NCBI RefSeq assembly: GCF_022549695.1
Contig: NZ_JAKZGS010000002.1
Span: forward strand, 491,792 to 555,791
Length of the DNA: 64,000 nucleotides
DNA from: Belliella calami
GTDB lineage: Bacteria > Bacteroidota > Bacteroidia > Cytophagales > Cyclobacteriaceae
Direction: 5' to 3'
Below the pieces are notes generated by a model. The model saw only the letters and a list, made by a program, of their open reading frames with translations. It was not told the DNA's origin and did not search any database. Below are positions 1-8,663 of the stretch, in pieces; within the stretch, counting starts at the first letter, position 1; each line of letters starts with the position of its first letter. A program made the position numbers and the translations under genes.

Positions 1-1827
1 TAAAAGTGAAATATTCTCTTCGATACGCTCAGTCCCCAAACCTACAGCTGCCAATTTGCCACTTCCACAAGCTGGGCAGATTTTCGGTACCTTCTCCTTG
101 AATCCACAATAATGACAGCGCATTTCTTCTCCAAACTGATGATAAGTCAAACTCACATCGCAATGCTCACACTCTGGAATCCAGCCACAATCCTCACAGG
201 AAATATATGGCGCATAGCCTCTCCTATTCTGGAAAATCAAAACCTGCTCCTGCTTATTCAATGCCTCCTGTATCTTTTCCCGCATCAATCTGGTGAAATC
301 AAGTTTGAGCAGATTTTTCTTCTTATCCACCAAAATATCCGAAAGAAAATACTCTGGCAGTTGCGCTTCTCCGTATCGGCGATCTAGCTGTACGTAGCCA
401 TATTTCTTCGTTCTGGCATTGTAGTAACTCTCAAAAGATGGTGTCGCTGAGCCAAGTATGGTCTTAGCCTGATGGAGCCAAGCCAGCATGATGGCAGCAT
501 CCCTCGCCTGAAATCTCGGGGCAGGATCATATTGCTTGAATGAAGCTTCGTGCTCTTCATCCACAATCACCAAACCCAAACTATCAAAGGGCAAAAATAT
601 CGAGGACCGCACTCCTACCACAAAAGAAAACTTCCCACTGATGACTCCATTCCAAACCTCCACCCGTTCGTTATCGGAATATTTGGAATGGTACACACCC
701 ATTTTGCTCCCAAATACTTTCCTCAACCTGCCAACAATATGAGTAGTAAGGGCAATCTCGGGAAGAAGTAAAAGGATCTGACTGCCGCTTTCGAGGGCTT
801 CTTTGATCAACTGAATGTAAATCTCTGTCTTTCCACTTCCTGTGATCCCGTGAAGCAAAGTCACCTGCTTGTCTTCAAAAGCCTCCTTGATCTCTTGCAT
901 CGCGAGCATTTGCTCATCTGACAATATTATCTTTTCATCACTTTCCTCAATTTCCTCAAACCGACTGATTATCAATTTATATTCCTCCAAAACATTGTTT
1001 TTGATCAGTGTTTTGATGGAACTCATGGATAATCCGGCTTCTGAAAATGCTTTTTTATCCAAACCTTTTGTATTCAATTCCGGATTCTGATAGACTGGAA
1101 TTTCCTGCAAATATTTGAGTAGGACTTCTTCCTGCTTAGGTTTGGAATCAAGCACTTGGAATAGGCTTTCCAATGCTTTTTTATCTTCAGCATACTCTTT
1201 TCTCAGACGGATTCTTGTCTCTACTTTCGGAGTATATTTATCTTTTACTTTTTCGAATACGATAATCGCTTCTTTGATCACCAAACTTTTGATGATTCCA
1301 TGGATGGTTTTGATACCGAGCAATTGCTCACAGTCTTCATAACTCAACTCTTCCCTACTAGCCAAAGCCTGTAGGATCACCTCTTCCCTATCATCCAAAG
1401 GATACATGGAAGTCTCAGAATCATACGCCGGATTGAGTTGGATCTTACTTTCGCTGCTCAGCTTCAGTCCAGAAGGCAAGGCTGCATTCATCACCTCTCC
1501 GATATGGCAACAGTAATACTCTGCCATCCAAGCCCAGAACTTGATCTGTAGGGGATTGACCATGGCGTAGGTATCCAAGACATCCAAGATGGGTTTGGCT
1601 TCATATTCCTTGGGAGGTTTTTGATGGACCTTTCCAATGATGCCAGTCAGCACCTTTTTTTGACCAAACTGCACCATCACCCGATATCCAATCCCAATAT
1701 CCTCAGAAAGACTCCTTGGAATCTTGTAGGTAAACATTTTGGGAATGGGAACAGGCAAAATCACATCAGCAAACAGCCGAGATTTCTCATCCTGAGGTTC
1801 GTAAGTATCTCCAAATAAACTTTCCAA
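1..1827 (-). CDS. priA: Primosomal protein N' (replication restart helicase PriA), 3' end cut by the window
   Basis: PriA is the 3'-5' DNA helicase that reloads the replisome at stalled forks. About 609 codons are visible; the family usually has 730-830, so the C-terminal helicase part lies outside the window. Read on the minus strand it shows a Walker A motif (GITGSGKT), a DEEH box in VIVDEEHEASFK, the SATPS motif, and paired CxxC zinc clusters (CEDCGW, CEHCD, CHYCGF, CPACGSG) that are diagnostic of PriA. It ends at the window edge just after GLGTERIEE. An in-frame TGA lies shortly upstream of residue 1 and no ATG fits, so TTG at 1827 is the likely start. It stands alone here; the accessory island begins in its upstream region. 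Identification is firm, the start less so. Confidence 0.95.
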   Translation of the reverse strand, partial: MESLFGDTYEPQDEKSRLFADVILPVPIPKMFTYKIPRSLSEDIGIGYRVMVQFGQKKVLTGIIGKVHQKPPKEYEAKPILDVLDTYAMVNPLQIKFWAWMAEYYCCHIGEVMNAALPSGLKLSSESKIQLNPAYDSETSMYPLDDREEVILQALASREELSYEDCEQLLGIKTIHGIIKSLVIKEAIIVFEKVKDKYTPKVETRIRLRKEYAEDKKALESLFQVLDSKPKQEEVLLKYLQEIPVYQNPELNTKGLDKKAFSEAGLSMSSIKTLIKNNVLEEYKLIISRFEEIEESDEKIILSDEQMLAMQEIKEAFEDKQVTLLHGITGSGKTEIYIQLIKEALESGSQILLLLPEIALTTHIVGRLRKVFGSKMGVYHSKYSDNERVEVWNGVISGKFSFVVGVRSSIFLPFDSLGLVIVDEEHEASFKQYDPAPRFQARDAAIMLAWLHQAKTILGSATPSFESYYNARTKKYGYVQLDRRYGEAQLPEYFLSDILVDKKKNLLKLDFTRLMREKIQEALNKQEQVLIFQNRRGYAPYISCEDCGWIPECEHCDVSLTYHQFGEEMRCHYCGFKEKVPKICPACGSGKLAAVGLGTERIEENISLL

Positions 1828-2247
1828 AAATATAGTCTTTAATCAAGTTTTCATTTTGGTCTTGGGAAAAGACCCTTAGGCAAATATAGGGAAATGGAGT
1901 TGGTGATTATAGATTTTAGAGGGGAGAATTTTAGATTCAAGATGTAAGATACAAGAGGCAAGACAAAGTCTCATTGAGAGCTCAAAGTTGCAAAGATACG
2001 CTGGGGATAGTAAATGTGGGTTTAAAATCTAGAGCATAGTGGGTTTTTGATTCATTATTCGGAGTTCAAAATTCATAATTTAAAAAATGTTGAATATTGA
2101 AATTTAAATTTCGAATTTATGAAGTTTTATAGGAAAAACTAAGGCCTATAAAACACGGGAAGTAATGTCAAGGAGAATCAGGATATGAGTTTTTAAGTTG
2201 GATAATAATGGAAGAATTTAAGTAAAAACAGATTATAATAATTCAAA
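1828..2247. other. Gene-free spacer upstream of priA
   Basis: This AT-rich stretch of about 420 bp has no convincing reading frame, RNA gene or terminator. It contains the low-complexity type of text (runs like ttcaaaattcataattt) that recurs in gaps of this genome. It separates priA from the accessory island. Confidence 0.5.
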
Positions 2248-2601
2248 CTATAAGTTGATTAGCTCTTTAAATAGTTGAGTGGTATAGTACCCACCTGTTT
2301 GCGATGAAGTCCCCTTAAATTCGATAAAACCTATTTCTTTTAGCAAAACTATATATCTCTCTATCGTTCTTTCACTTCCTATATTGGTTATTTTGAGATA
2401 ATCCGGTGTTCTTTTTCCTTCATTTTCCAAAATTACTTTTAAAAGTATTGCCAACTTAGTTTTTGTGCTTTTAGTAGCTCCGTCAATAGCTCCGTCAATA
2501 GCTCCGTCAATAGCTCCGTCAATAGCTCCGTCATTTATTGTATTTGACCTTTCCCTATTAGAATTCACGATTCCTGAACTCAAAGGGTGTGGAATCACCA
2601 T
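2248..2601 (-). CDS. Small winged-helix protein with a DGAI repeat; resembles the tail of AlbA_2/Fic-type regulators
   Basis: The 117-residue protein has three parts: a short N-terminal stretch, five tandem DGAI/DGAT units (about residues 24-42), and a winged-helix-like C-terminal domain (KRTPDYLKITNIGSERTIER, then IEFKG and TGGYYTT). In Bacteroidota this order, with a Gly/Asp/Asn repeat linker before such a domain, is typical of the C-terminus of larger AlbA_2-domain or Fic proteins, so this may be a detached fragment. The DGAI units are encoded by near-perfect 12-bp repeats that could expand or contract without breaking the frame. Its ATG overlaps the end of the preceding gene (ATGGTGA), which suggests translational coupling. 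The function is unknown; the family link is from memory of the motif pattern. Confidence 0.5.
   Translation of the reverse strand: MVIPHPLSSGIVNSNRERSNTINDGAIDGAIDGAIDGAIDGATKSTKTKLAILLKVILENEGKRTPDYLKITNIGSERTIERYIVLLKEIGFIEFKGTSSQTGGYYTTQLFKELINL
2471..2532. repeat. 12-bp in-frame tandem repeat (about five units)
   Basis: The unit AGCTCCGTCAAT, on the plus strand, is repeated about five times with almost no divergence. It encodes the DGAI units of the overlapping minus-strand gene. Such identity suggests recent slippage. Confidence 0.9.
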
Positions 2602-2819
2602 TTTAAATAGGAAGTTTGAAGGTTAAATAAAGAACTATGAAAAGCGCTTAGAAGCCTTACTAGATCTCCATTAAAACCACTTGAAGATTCAAAAAATATT
2701 ATAATTTCAAAAAACCACTGGTGTAGCATTGGAAAGTCTAATTCAGATTTTCTGGCAAGATTTTCTGAATATTTAAGAGCTATTTTCAAAGATTCTCTGA
2801 GAGAGAATTTCTTAGACAT
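2595..2819 (-). CDS. Small helical protein of unknown function
   Basis: About 74 residues from ATG at 2819; a TTG further upstream (2849) would add ten residues and is less likely. The sequence is mostly predicted helix (SLRESLKIALKYSENLARK, then FFEIIIFFESS, then LVRLLSAFHSSLFNLQ), with no family I can name. Its stop codon overlaps the start of the DGAI-repeat gene, so the two form a coupled pair. It lies in the island between priA and the helicase/DprA pair and may be a remnant. Whether it is expressed is uncertain. Confidence 0.35.
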   Translation of the reverse strand: MSKKFSLRESLKIALKYSENLARKSELDFPMLHQWFFEIIIFFESSSGFNGDLVRLLSAFHSSLFNLQTSYLKW

Positions 2820-2841
2820 ATTAACTCTAACAATTTTTGAT

Positions 2842-3066
2842 TTGGACAAATTTGCTGTCCAAGAAGCTTTTGTTGAAATCGAGCGTACTTTTAGGCTAAC
2901 GGATATTCAAATTAAGTTCCTTCAAGAAATTGTAGTATCTTTACCCAAGCCAGAGCTCTTGGAAGTTGGAGACTTTTATATACAGGCCATCAATTCAAAA
3001 GCATCCAAGATGGAGGAATTGTTGCCGTCTTTGAATCCAAAGTTTCAGTTCAGGTATTTGAGATAG
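2842..3066 (+). pseudogene. Probable 3' fragment of an unidentified gene
   Basis: The 74 codons from a weak TTG read like real protein (motifs QEAFVEIERTF, LTDIQIKFLQEIV, VGDFYIQAIN) and stop at 3066. There is no plausible ATG, and the frame starts inside the head-to-head junction with the minus-strand gene. It therefore looks like the C-terminal end of a longer gene cut at about 2830. I do not recognise the family. It lies directly upstream of the helicase/DprA pair and may be a remnant of a larger island. Confidence 0.35.
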
Positions 3067-3150
3067 TAAGGAAGATTAATTTGGGTGTGGGGTAAGGAGT
3101 GAAATTATAGCCATAAAGAACCCTTAAATAAATTTTTAAAATTATTATTT

Positions 3151-5247
3151 ATGAGTAAGGAATTAGCTTTATCACTTTTACGAAAATCTTTAAAAGATGA
3201 AAATGCTGTATTTAGAGAAGGTCAATGGGAAGCGATTGAAAAATTGACTGTTTTAAAACAAAAACTACTTGTATTGGAAAGAACAGGCTGGGGTAAGAGT
3301 TCTGTATATTTTATAAGCACCAAAATTCTAAGAAGTCAAGGAAAGGGACCAAGTATTATCATTTCTCCACTTTTGGCTTTAATGCGAAATCAGATCGAAG
3401 CTGCGGAAAGGTTAGGTATAAAAGCTGCAACTATTAATTCTACCAATATTGAAGAATGGCAGAAGATAAAAGATTCTGTATTGAGAGATGAAATAGACAC
3501 TCTACTGATCTCCCCAGAGCGATTAGCAAATGAAAGGTTTATCGAAAAAGTCTTATATCCTATAGCAGATCGAATAGGACTCTTTGTGGTAGATGAAGCT
3601 CATTGTATCTCCGATTGGGGACATGATTTTCGACCTGATTATCGTCGCATAGTGGGAATTTTAAAACAAATGCCTGCAGGTATGCCCATTTTAGGAACGA
3701 CCGCCACCGCAAATAACCGAGTGATTGCAGATATCAAAGAACAACTTGGTGGTATTGAAATTATCCGAGGTACTTTAACAAGAGAAAGTCTCAGGTTGCA
3801 GAATATCATCCATCCAGATCAAGCTTCGAGGTTAGGTTGGCTAAAAGAGAATATTCCACTTATGAAGGGAAGTGGGATTGTATATGTATTGACAAAGAGA
3901 GATGCAAGAATAGTGACGCATTGGTTAACGCTATGTGAAATCGATGCAGCAGCCTACTATTCTGGAATCGAGGATGAAAATTTTGAGGATTCGAATACGT
4001 ATCGAGAATTTTTGGAGGATTCTCTTTACAACAACGAGTTGAAGGTTTTGGTAGCTTCTACCGCTTTGGGCATGGGATATGATAAGCCTGACTTAAGTTT
4101 TGTAATTCATTTTCAGGCGCCAGGATCTATCATTGGTTATTATCAGCAGGTGGGTAGAGCCGGAAGGGCTATAGCTAATGCTTATGGAATATTACTATCC
4201 GGTAAAGAAGATGCTGATATTCATAAATATTTTAGAGAAGGAGCTTTTCCGCCAGAAGAAACAGTGAAGGATATTTTGCAGAAGTTAGAGGATCATGATG
4301 GTTTGTCCATCCCCAAGCTTCAGGAAGTTTTAAATGTAAAATATGGTCAAATTGAACAAACGCTGAAGTACCTGAGTGTAGAAGACCCATCCCCCATTAC
4401 AAAAATTGGTTCGCAATGGAAACGAACTGCTGTACCCTATAAGATGGACACCGATAAAATCCAAAGGCTAACCAATCAAAGACTTGAGGAATGGAGAAGT
4501 ATTCAAGATTATGTAGCTACTGAAAATTGCCTGATGAACTTCTTGCAAGATCAATTGGATGACCCCATTGTTGGACAGTGTGGTAAATGTGCCAATTGTT
4601 TAGGACATAATTTGGTTGCTAGCACTGTCAAACATGAAAATATACTTGAGGCATCGATTTATTTGAAACATTCTGAATTTGATATTGAGCCAAGAAAGCA
4701 GATTCAGAGAGGAGCATTATCAAACTATAGTTGGGCAGGAAATTTACCTCTAAGACTTCAAGCAGAAACCGGAAAAGTATTATCTCGTTGGGGGGATGCA
4801 GGTTGGGGACACTTAGTTGCAGAAGGTAAACGTAAAGAGCATTTCAGTGATGAATTAGTGGATGCTGTAGCTGAAATGATAACTGAAAGATGGCAACCAT
4901 ACCCATTTCCTGAATGGTTAACTTGCATACCATCCATCAATCATCCTAACTTAGTACCTGACTTCGCCAGGCGCCTTTCAGAAAAATTAGGATTGCCATT
5001 TCACCCAATTTTAAAAAAATCAAAAAACACACAAGCTCAGAAAGAACAAGAAAATAGCTTTCATCAATGCCGAAATTTAGATGGTGCTTTCCAGATTGAT
5101 GGAAAAGTTGAAAATAAACCCGTATTTTTAATCGATGATGCAGTAGATTCACGGTGGACTTTTACCATTGCTGCTGCTTTACTTAAAGAGAATGGGTCCG
5201 GACCAGTTTATCCAGTAGCACTCGCCTCCACATCAGTAAACGATTAA
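3151..5247 (+). CDS. RecQ-family DNA helicase fused to a C-terminal phosphoribosyltransferase-like (ComF/PRTase) domain
   Basis: 698 residues. The N-terminal two thirds are an SF2 RecQ helicase: motif I GWGKS (46-50), motif II DEAH (148-151) in VVDEAHCISDWGHDFRPDYR, motif III GTTATAN, motif VI QQVGRAGRA (about 330), then four cysteines around 459-485 (CGKCANC) forming the RecQ zinc site. Beyond about residue 560 there is no usual HRDC domain. Instead there is a ComF-like PRTase segment with Q..L...R..N...AF (about 625-645) and a PRPP-loop-like FLIDDAVDSRWT (about 658-670). It is followed after one base by a DprA-like gene, so the two proteins probably act together on DNA. Housekeeping RecQ is usually about 600-730 residues with HRDC, so this looks like an accessory paralogue. 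Helicase call is firm; the PRTase call rests on motifs. Confidence 0.85.
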   Translation: MSKELALSLLRKSLKDENAVFREGQWEAIEKLTVLKQKLLVLERTGWGKSSVYFISTKILRSQGKGPSIIISPLLALMRNQIEAAERLGIKAATINSTNIEEWQKIKDSVLRDEIDTLLISPERLANERFIEKVLYPIADRIGLFVVDEAHCISDWGHDFRPDYRRIVGILKQMPAGMPILGTTATANNRVIADIKEQLGGIEIIRGTLTRESLRLQNIIHPDQASRLGWLKENIPLMKGSGIVYVLTKRDARIVTHWLTLCEIDAAAYYSGIEDENFEDSNTYREFLEDSLYNNELKVLVASTALGMGYDKPDLSFVIHFQAPGSIIGYYQQVGRAGRAIANAYGILLSGKEDADIHKYFREGAFPPEETVKDILQKLEDHDGLSIPKLQEVLNVKYGQIEQTLKYLSVEDPSPITKIGSQWKRTAVPYKMDTDKIQRLTNQRLEEWRSIQDYVATENCLMNFLQDQLDDPIVGQCGKCANCLGHNLVASTVKHENILEASIYLKHSEFDIEPRKQIQRGALSNYSWAGNLPLRLQAETGKVLSRWGDAGWGHLVAEGKRKEHFSDELVDAVAEMITERWQPYPFPEWLTCIPSINHPNLVPDFARRLSEKLGLPFHPILKKSKNTQAQKEQENSFHQCRNLDGAFQIDGKVENKPVFLIDDAVDSRWTFTIAAALLKENGSGPVYPVALASTSVND

Positions 5248-5248
5248 G

Positions 5249-6508
5249 ATGATTTCCGAAAGAACAAAAGCCATATTACTACTCACCTCTTATCTATCAA
5301 AAGACCTAGATAAGGACACTAAACCTTTGACCATAACCGAATGGAATGAAGTGGTAAGGTGGTTAAGAAATGAGAAATTAGCACCAGAAGATTTACTTAG
5401 AGGAGATGTAGAGTCAGTTCTCAGTTCTTGGGTTGAGCATAAAGTTTCAAAACAGCGAATCGTAGATCTCTTGGACCGTAAAATGGCCTTGGCGCTAAAA
5501 TTAGAAAAATGGACAAAAGCAGGAATATGGATAATCAATAGAGGTGATGCTGAATACCCTGAATCGATTAAAAACACTTTGAAAGATAAAATACCACCCA
5601 TACTTTTTGGAATAGGCAATAAAGACTTGTTATCAAAAAATTATATAGGAATAGTTGGTTCTAGGAATATTGCAGATGAAGATATCCAGACTACAAAAAC
5701 CATCGTCAGTCAACTGAATGAGCAAGGCTACGGGGTTATTTCTGGAGGAGCAAGAGGAATAGATGAACATTCCATGACAGGGATCCTCCAACTCAATGGA
5801 TATGTTTTAGGAGTTCTCGCTGATAGTCTAATGAAAAAATCTTCTGACAACATATACAGAAAGTACATTATAGACAACAAACTGGTTTTATTGTCACCAT
5901 ACAATCCAGAAGCGGGCTTTAATGTTGGGAATGCTATGGGACGAAATAAATTGATATATATTCTTTCTAAAGCTACCATTGTAGTGAAATCTGAAACAAA
6001 GGGTGGCACATGGGAAGGAGCCAATGAAAACCTCAAGAACAAATGGGTACCATTATGGATTTCTGAGCCTGCTGATTTAAAAACTGTTAAAGGAAATTCA
6101 GAACTCGTAAAAAAAGGTGGGAGGTGGTTGCCAAAAAAATTCAACATTTCTACAATTATTCAAGCCCCAACAAGCTCCAGAGACAATCAAGGATCTTTAT
6201 TTAGCAGTTATGAAAATAGCAAAAACCAAACTCACCATCAGGTAAACGAACCAAGTATTTCATTAGAAATGAGGAAAAAAAATAACTTATCTAATCAAAA
6301 AGAAAACCAAAATGAGTTATTTTTCAACTTTTTCATTGATCAAATTTCAAAAGTATTTGTTGATGAAGAGTTTCAAAAGGATGATATTTCTAAAGCTTTT
6401 GACTTAAATTCCAAGCAGTTAGATGAATGGTTAAAATTGGCAGTTGAGAGAGAATTGGTTGTTAAGAAATTGAAGCCGGTAAGATATAGGTTAAAGAATC
6501 AGTTTTAA
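5249..6508 (+). CDS. DprA/Smf-like DNA-processing protein, partner of the helicase
   Basis: 419 residues. The centre is a DprA Rossmann-like fold: IGIVGSRN (about 133-140), GYGVISGGARGID (about 159-171), then GRNKLIYILSKATIVVKSETKGGTWEGA with the conserved GRN and GGTWEGA segments. The N-terminus (1-90) is helical. The C-terminus (about 355-419) looks like a winged helix (DDISKAFDLNSKQLDEWLKLAVERELVV), joined by a polar Gln/Asn/Ser-rich linker. DprA proteins bind single-stranded DNA and load RecA, but DprA-like proteins also pair with PRTases in ShosTA-type toxin-antitoxin defence modules. The start is one base after the helicase stop, so the pair is co-translated. Divergence from competence DprA and the linkage to the PRTase-fused helicase favour an accessory role. 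Confidence 0.85.
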   Translation: MISERTKAILLLTSYLSKDLDKDTKPLTITEWNEVVRWLRNEKLAPEDLLRGDVESVLSSWVEHKVSKQRIVDLLDRKMALALKLEKWTKAGIWIINRGDAEYPESIKNTLKDKIPPILFGIGNKDLLSKNYIGIVGSRNIADEDIQTTKTIVSQLNEQGYGVISGGARGIDEHSMTGILQLNGYVLGVLADSLMKKSSDNIYRKYIIDNKLVLLSPYNPEAGFNVGNAMGRNKLIYILSKATIVVKSETKGGTWEGANENLKNKWVPLWISEPADLKTVKGNSELVKKGGRWLPKKFNISTIIQAPTSSRDNQGSLFSSYENSKNQTHHQVNEPSISLEMRKKNNLSNQKENQNELFFNFFIDQISKVFVDEEFQKDDISKAFDLNSKQLDEWLKLAVERELVVKKLKPVRYRLKNQF

Positions 6509-6697
6509 ACACTAAAATTTTTTGATACCTAAATTCACTCCAATTTCTCCATTGAATTTTTTTTGAAATTGTGTTTTTAACTTTCACTGAATTTGAAAGG
6601 AAGAATATTTTATTTACTGAAAATGCTGTACTTATATCGCCTGAATCAATTTAGGAAAAGTTAAATGCAAATTACAGCTCAATTTTTTAAGCCCCTC

Positions 6698-7681
6698 CTA
6701 CTTCCTATGATCCACCTGTTTTCTTAACTGATCCATTTCTTTGGAAAAGTCGAAGGATCGGCTGAGGCGTTCGAGTTTCTTTTGGAGGTTTTCGAGGAAC
6801 TTCATGTGGGCTGGGCTGTCGGGATTGAAAGGTCTGTGGGCGAGTTCCCTTCGGATGTTTTCTACTTCCACAATGGTCGGGTAGGTTTTGGAGTCTATCC
6901 ATGAGTTCTTGAAACGCTCCCAGATATAATCCTCAGCCTGCTCTGTGGGGTGAATCATATCGGATTTGTAAAAACGATAATCTCGCAGTTCATCCATCAT
7001 GATCTCGTAGCTCGGAAAATAATGTACAAAATCAAAAGATTCCGCTATGTCATTGCAAGCCAATCTCAAGAGGCTTTTGCTTAACTGATTTTCCGGAATA
7101 CCATCTTTGGAATGGCGCACTGGACTGACTGTCAAGATGATGTTGACATTTGGATTAAACTCACGGTACATGTTGATGAAACCAATATACGTTTTGTGGA
7201 TTTCGTCTAAGTTGAGGAGTCTTTTTTCAAACAGTCCCGAAGGTTGCTTATGGCAGTTGGCGACAATCTGACCGGAAGAACCATATTCATAAACCCAAGC
7301 TGTTCCAAAAGTGATGATCAAGTGACTGGCTTTTTCCAGTTGTGTTTTTGTCAGTTGCTGCTTTTTGTGGATCATTCTTTCGAGAGAGTCCTGACTATAT
7401 CCCGAAATATCGGAGTGCATTCCAAAATGAAGGTACACGCCATCACGAACCAATACCATATCTGTATTGACCGGCATTTCGAGCAATGCATCTTCCAAAA
7501 TCTGCGTGATGGAAATAGGATTGAAAATCGTCCCAAAAGGATTGTTTAGCACATTGAACTTTCTTTCATGGAGTTTTTCACCAATCATGGTAGAGAAACA
7601 AGAACCTACAGCAAACAACGAAGATTGGTGATCGATCTTCGGCTGGGCTTCGGGGATATCAAAAGTAGTAGTCCATTGCAT
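6698..7681 (-). CDS. GSCFA-domain protein
   Basis: 327 residues. The family signature GSCFS (about residue 27) lies in SLFAVGSCFSTMIGEKL, followed by NPFGTIFNP, FGTAWVYE, and SPVRHSKDG. The GSCFA family is common in Bacteroidota; its fold is SGNH/GDSL-hydrolase-like and its substrate is unknown. No signal peptide is visible, so it is probably cytoplasmic. The C-terminal 60 residues are Lys/Glu-rich helix. It is a single-gene unit with long gaps either side. Confidence 0.85.
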   Translation of the reverse strand: MQWTTTFDIPEAQPKIDHQSSLFAVGSCFSTMIGEKLHERKFNVLNNPFGTIFNPISITQILEDALLEMPVNTDMVLVRDGVYLHFGMHSDISGYSQDSLERMIHKKQQLTKTQLEKASHLIITFGTAWVYEYGSSGQIVANCHKQPSGLFEKRLLNLDEIHKTYIGFINMYREFNPNVNIILTVSPVRHSKDGIPENQLSKSLLRLACNDIAESFDFVHYFPSYEIMMDELRDYRFYKSDMIHPTEQAEDYIWERFKNSWIDSKTYPTIVEVENIRRELAHRPFNPDSPAHMKFLENLQKKLERLSRSFDFSKEMDQLRKQVDHRK

Positions 7682-8663
7682 GTCCTAAAATTAAGGAGAA
7701 TCATTTGATATAGACAATTGTTGAGGAAAATTTATAGAGTAAGGTTGATTGAGGTTTGAAGTTGGAAGGTTTTGAAGTTGGAATGTTGAGGTTTATTTAG
7801 GGTTTGAACTTAATTGTACAAACACCGACCACAAAGTGGTCAAAATTCTAAATACTGTGGCCTTCGTGGTGAAGTCGAAGGTGAAACCTGTGGAAAATTA
7901 TATTCCGAACTGGTGGTAAAAGATGATTAAACTCCTTTCGGAGTTGGTTGGGGCGACTCATTTGATTCTTTTTTCCCCGCATGGCAATGCGGGGCTAATC
8001 GAGGTTTAACTTCCCGTACCGATAGTCATCGACACGGGACAGGCTCTTCGGAGTTGACACTACACATGGGATTCTAAATTTTGATCTTCATATAGCAATA
8101 TGGGGCTAATCAAGATTCATTTTACCGCAATCCTGCGGTAAAGGATCTTTCGAAAATGGTTTACTATCCTTCTTCTCAATATTGACAATCAACAATATAA
8201 TACTTTACTTTCAACAGTTCCCGAACGGGAACAAATCTCGATTAGCCCCGAGTCGCCACTCGGGGTTAAAAAGATCAAATAACACACCCTAACAACTCCA
8301 GAAGGAGTTGAATTTAGACCATGATTAGCCAAGATTTGTACCCTTACATTATGCCTCCATAGACTGACCTTGGAAGTTGGGAGTAGAAAATAAAAGGTCT
8401 GTGAGGACACAAACCTAGGGAGTAGAGCAGGTCTGTGAGGACACAAACCTTGGATGTATAATCTAACCGTGGACTGTGTCCTCACAGTCCACACATTTAA
8501 TGAAATACTTCAAGAAAAAAACAAAGGTCTGTGAGGACACAGACCTTGGGGATGAATTCTAATAACTATTTCACTTAATTTTCAATCAACTAATCAACCA
8601 ATTAACTGATCACTTAATTCTCAATCAAACATCAACTGATCACTTAATCAACCAATTAACTAA
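7682..8663. repeat. Intergenic block of REP-like palindromes
   Basis: There is no credible gene in this 980-bp gap. It holds hairpin-forming units at 7930-7947 (aactcc/ggagtt), 7975-7995 (ccccgcat/atgcgggg), 8123-8140 (taccgca/tgcggta), 8246-8265 (ccccgagt/actcgggg) and 8293-8309. Four copies of a unit around gtctgtgaggacac lie at 8395-8416, 8429-8450, 8471-8490 (opposite strand) and 8525-8546. The last 90 bp are runs of 'aattaactgatcac' type text. These resemble REP/BIME elements mobilised by RAYT transposases. Confidence 0.7.

Noticed and set aside
8189..8494. 101-codon minus-strand frame
   Set aside because: It runs through several palindromic repeats (8246-8490) and has no protein-like pattern.
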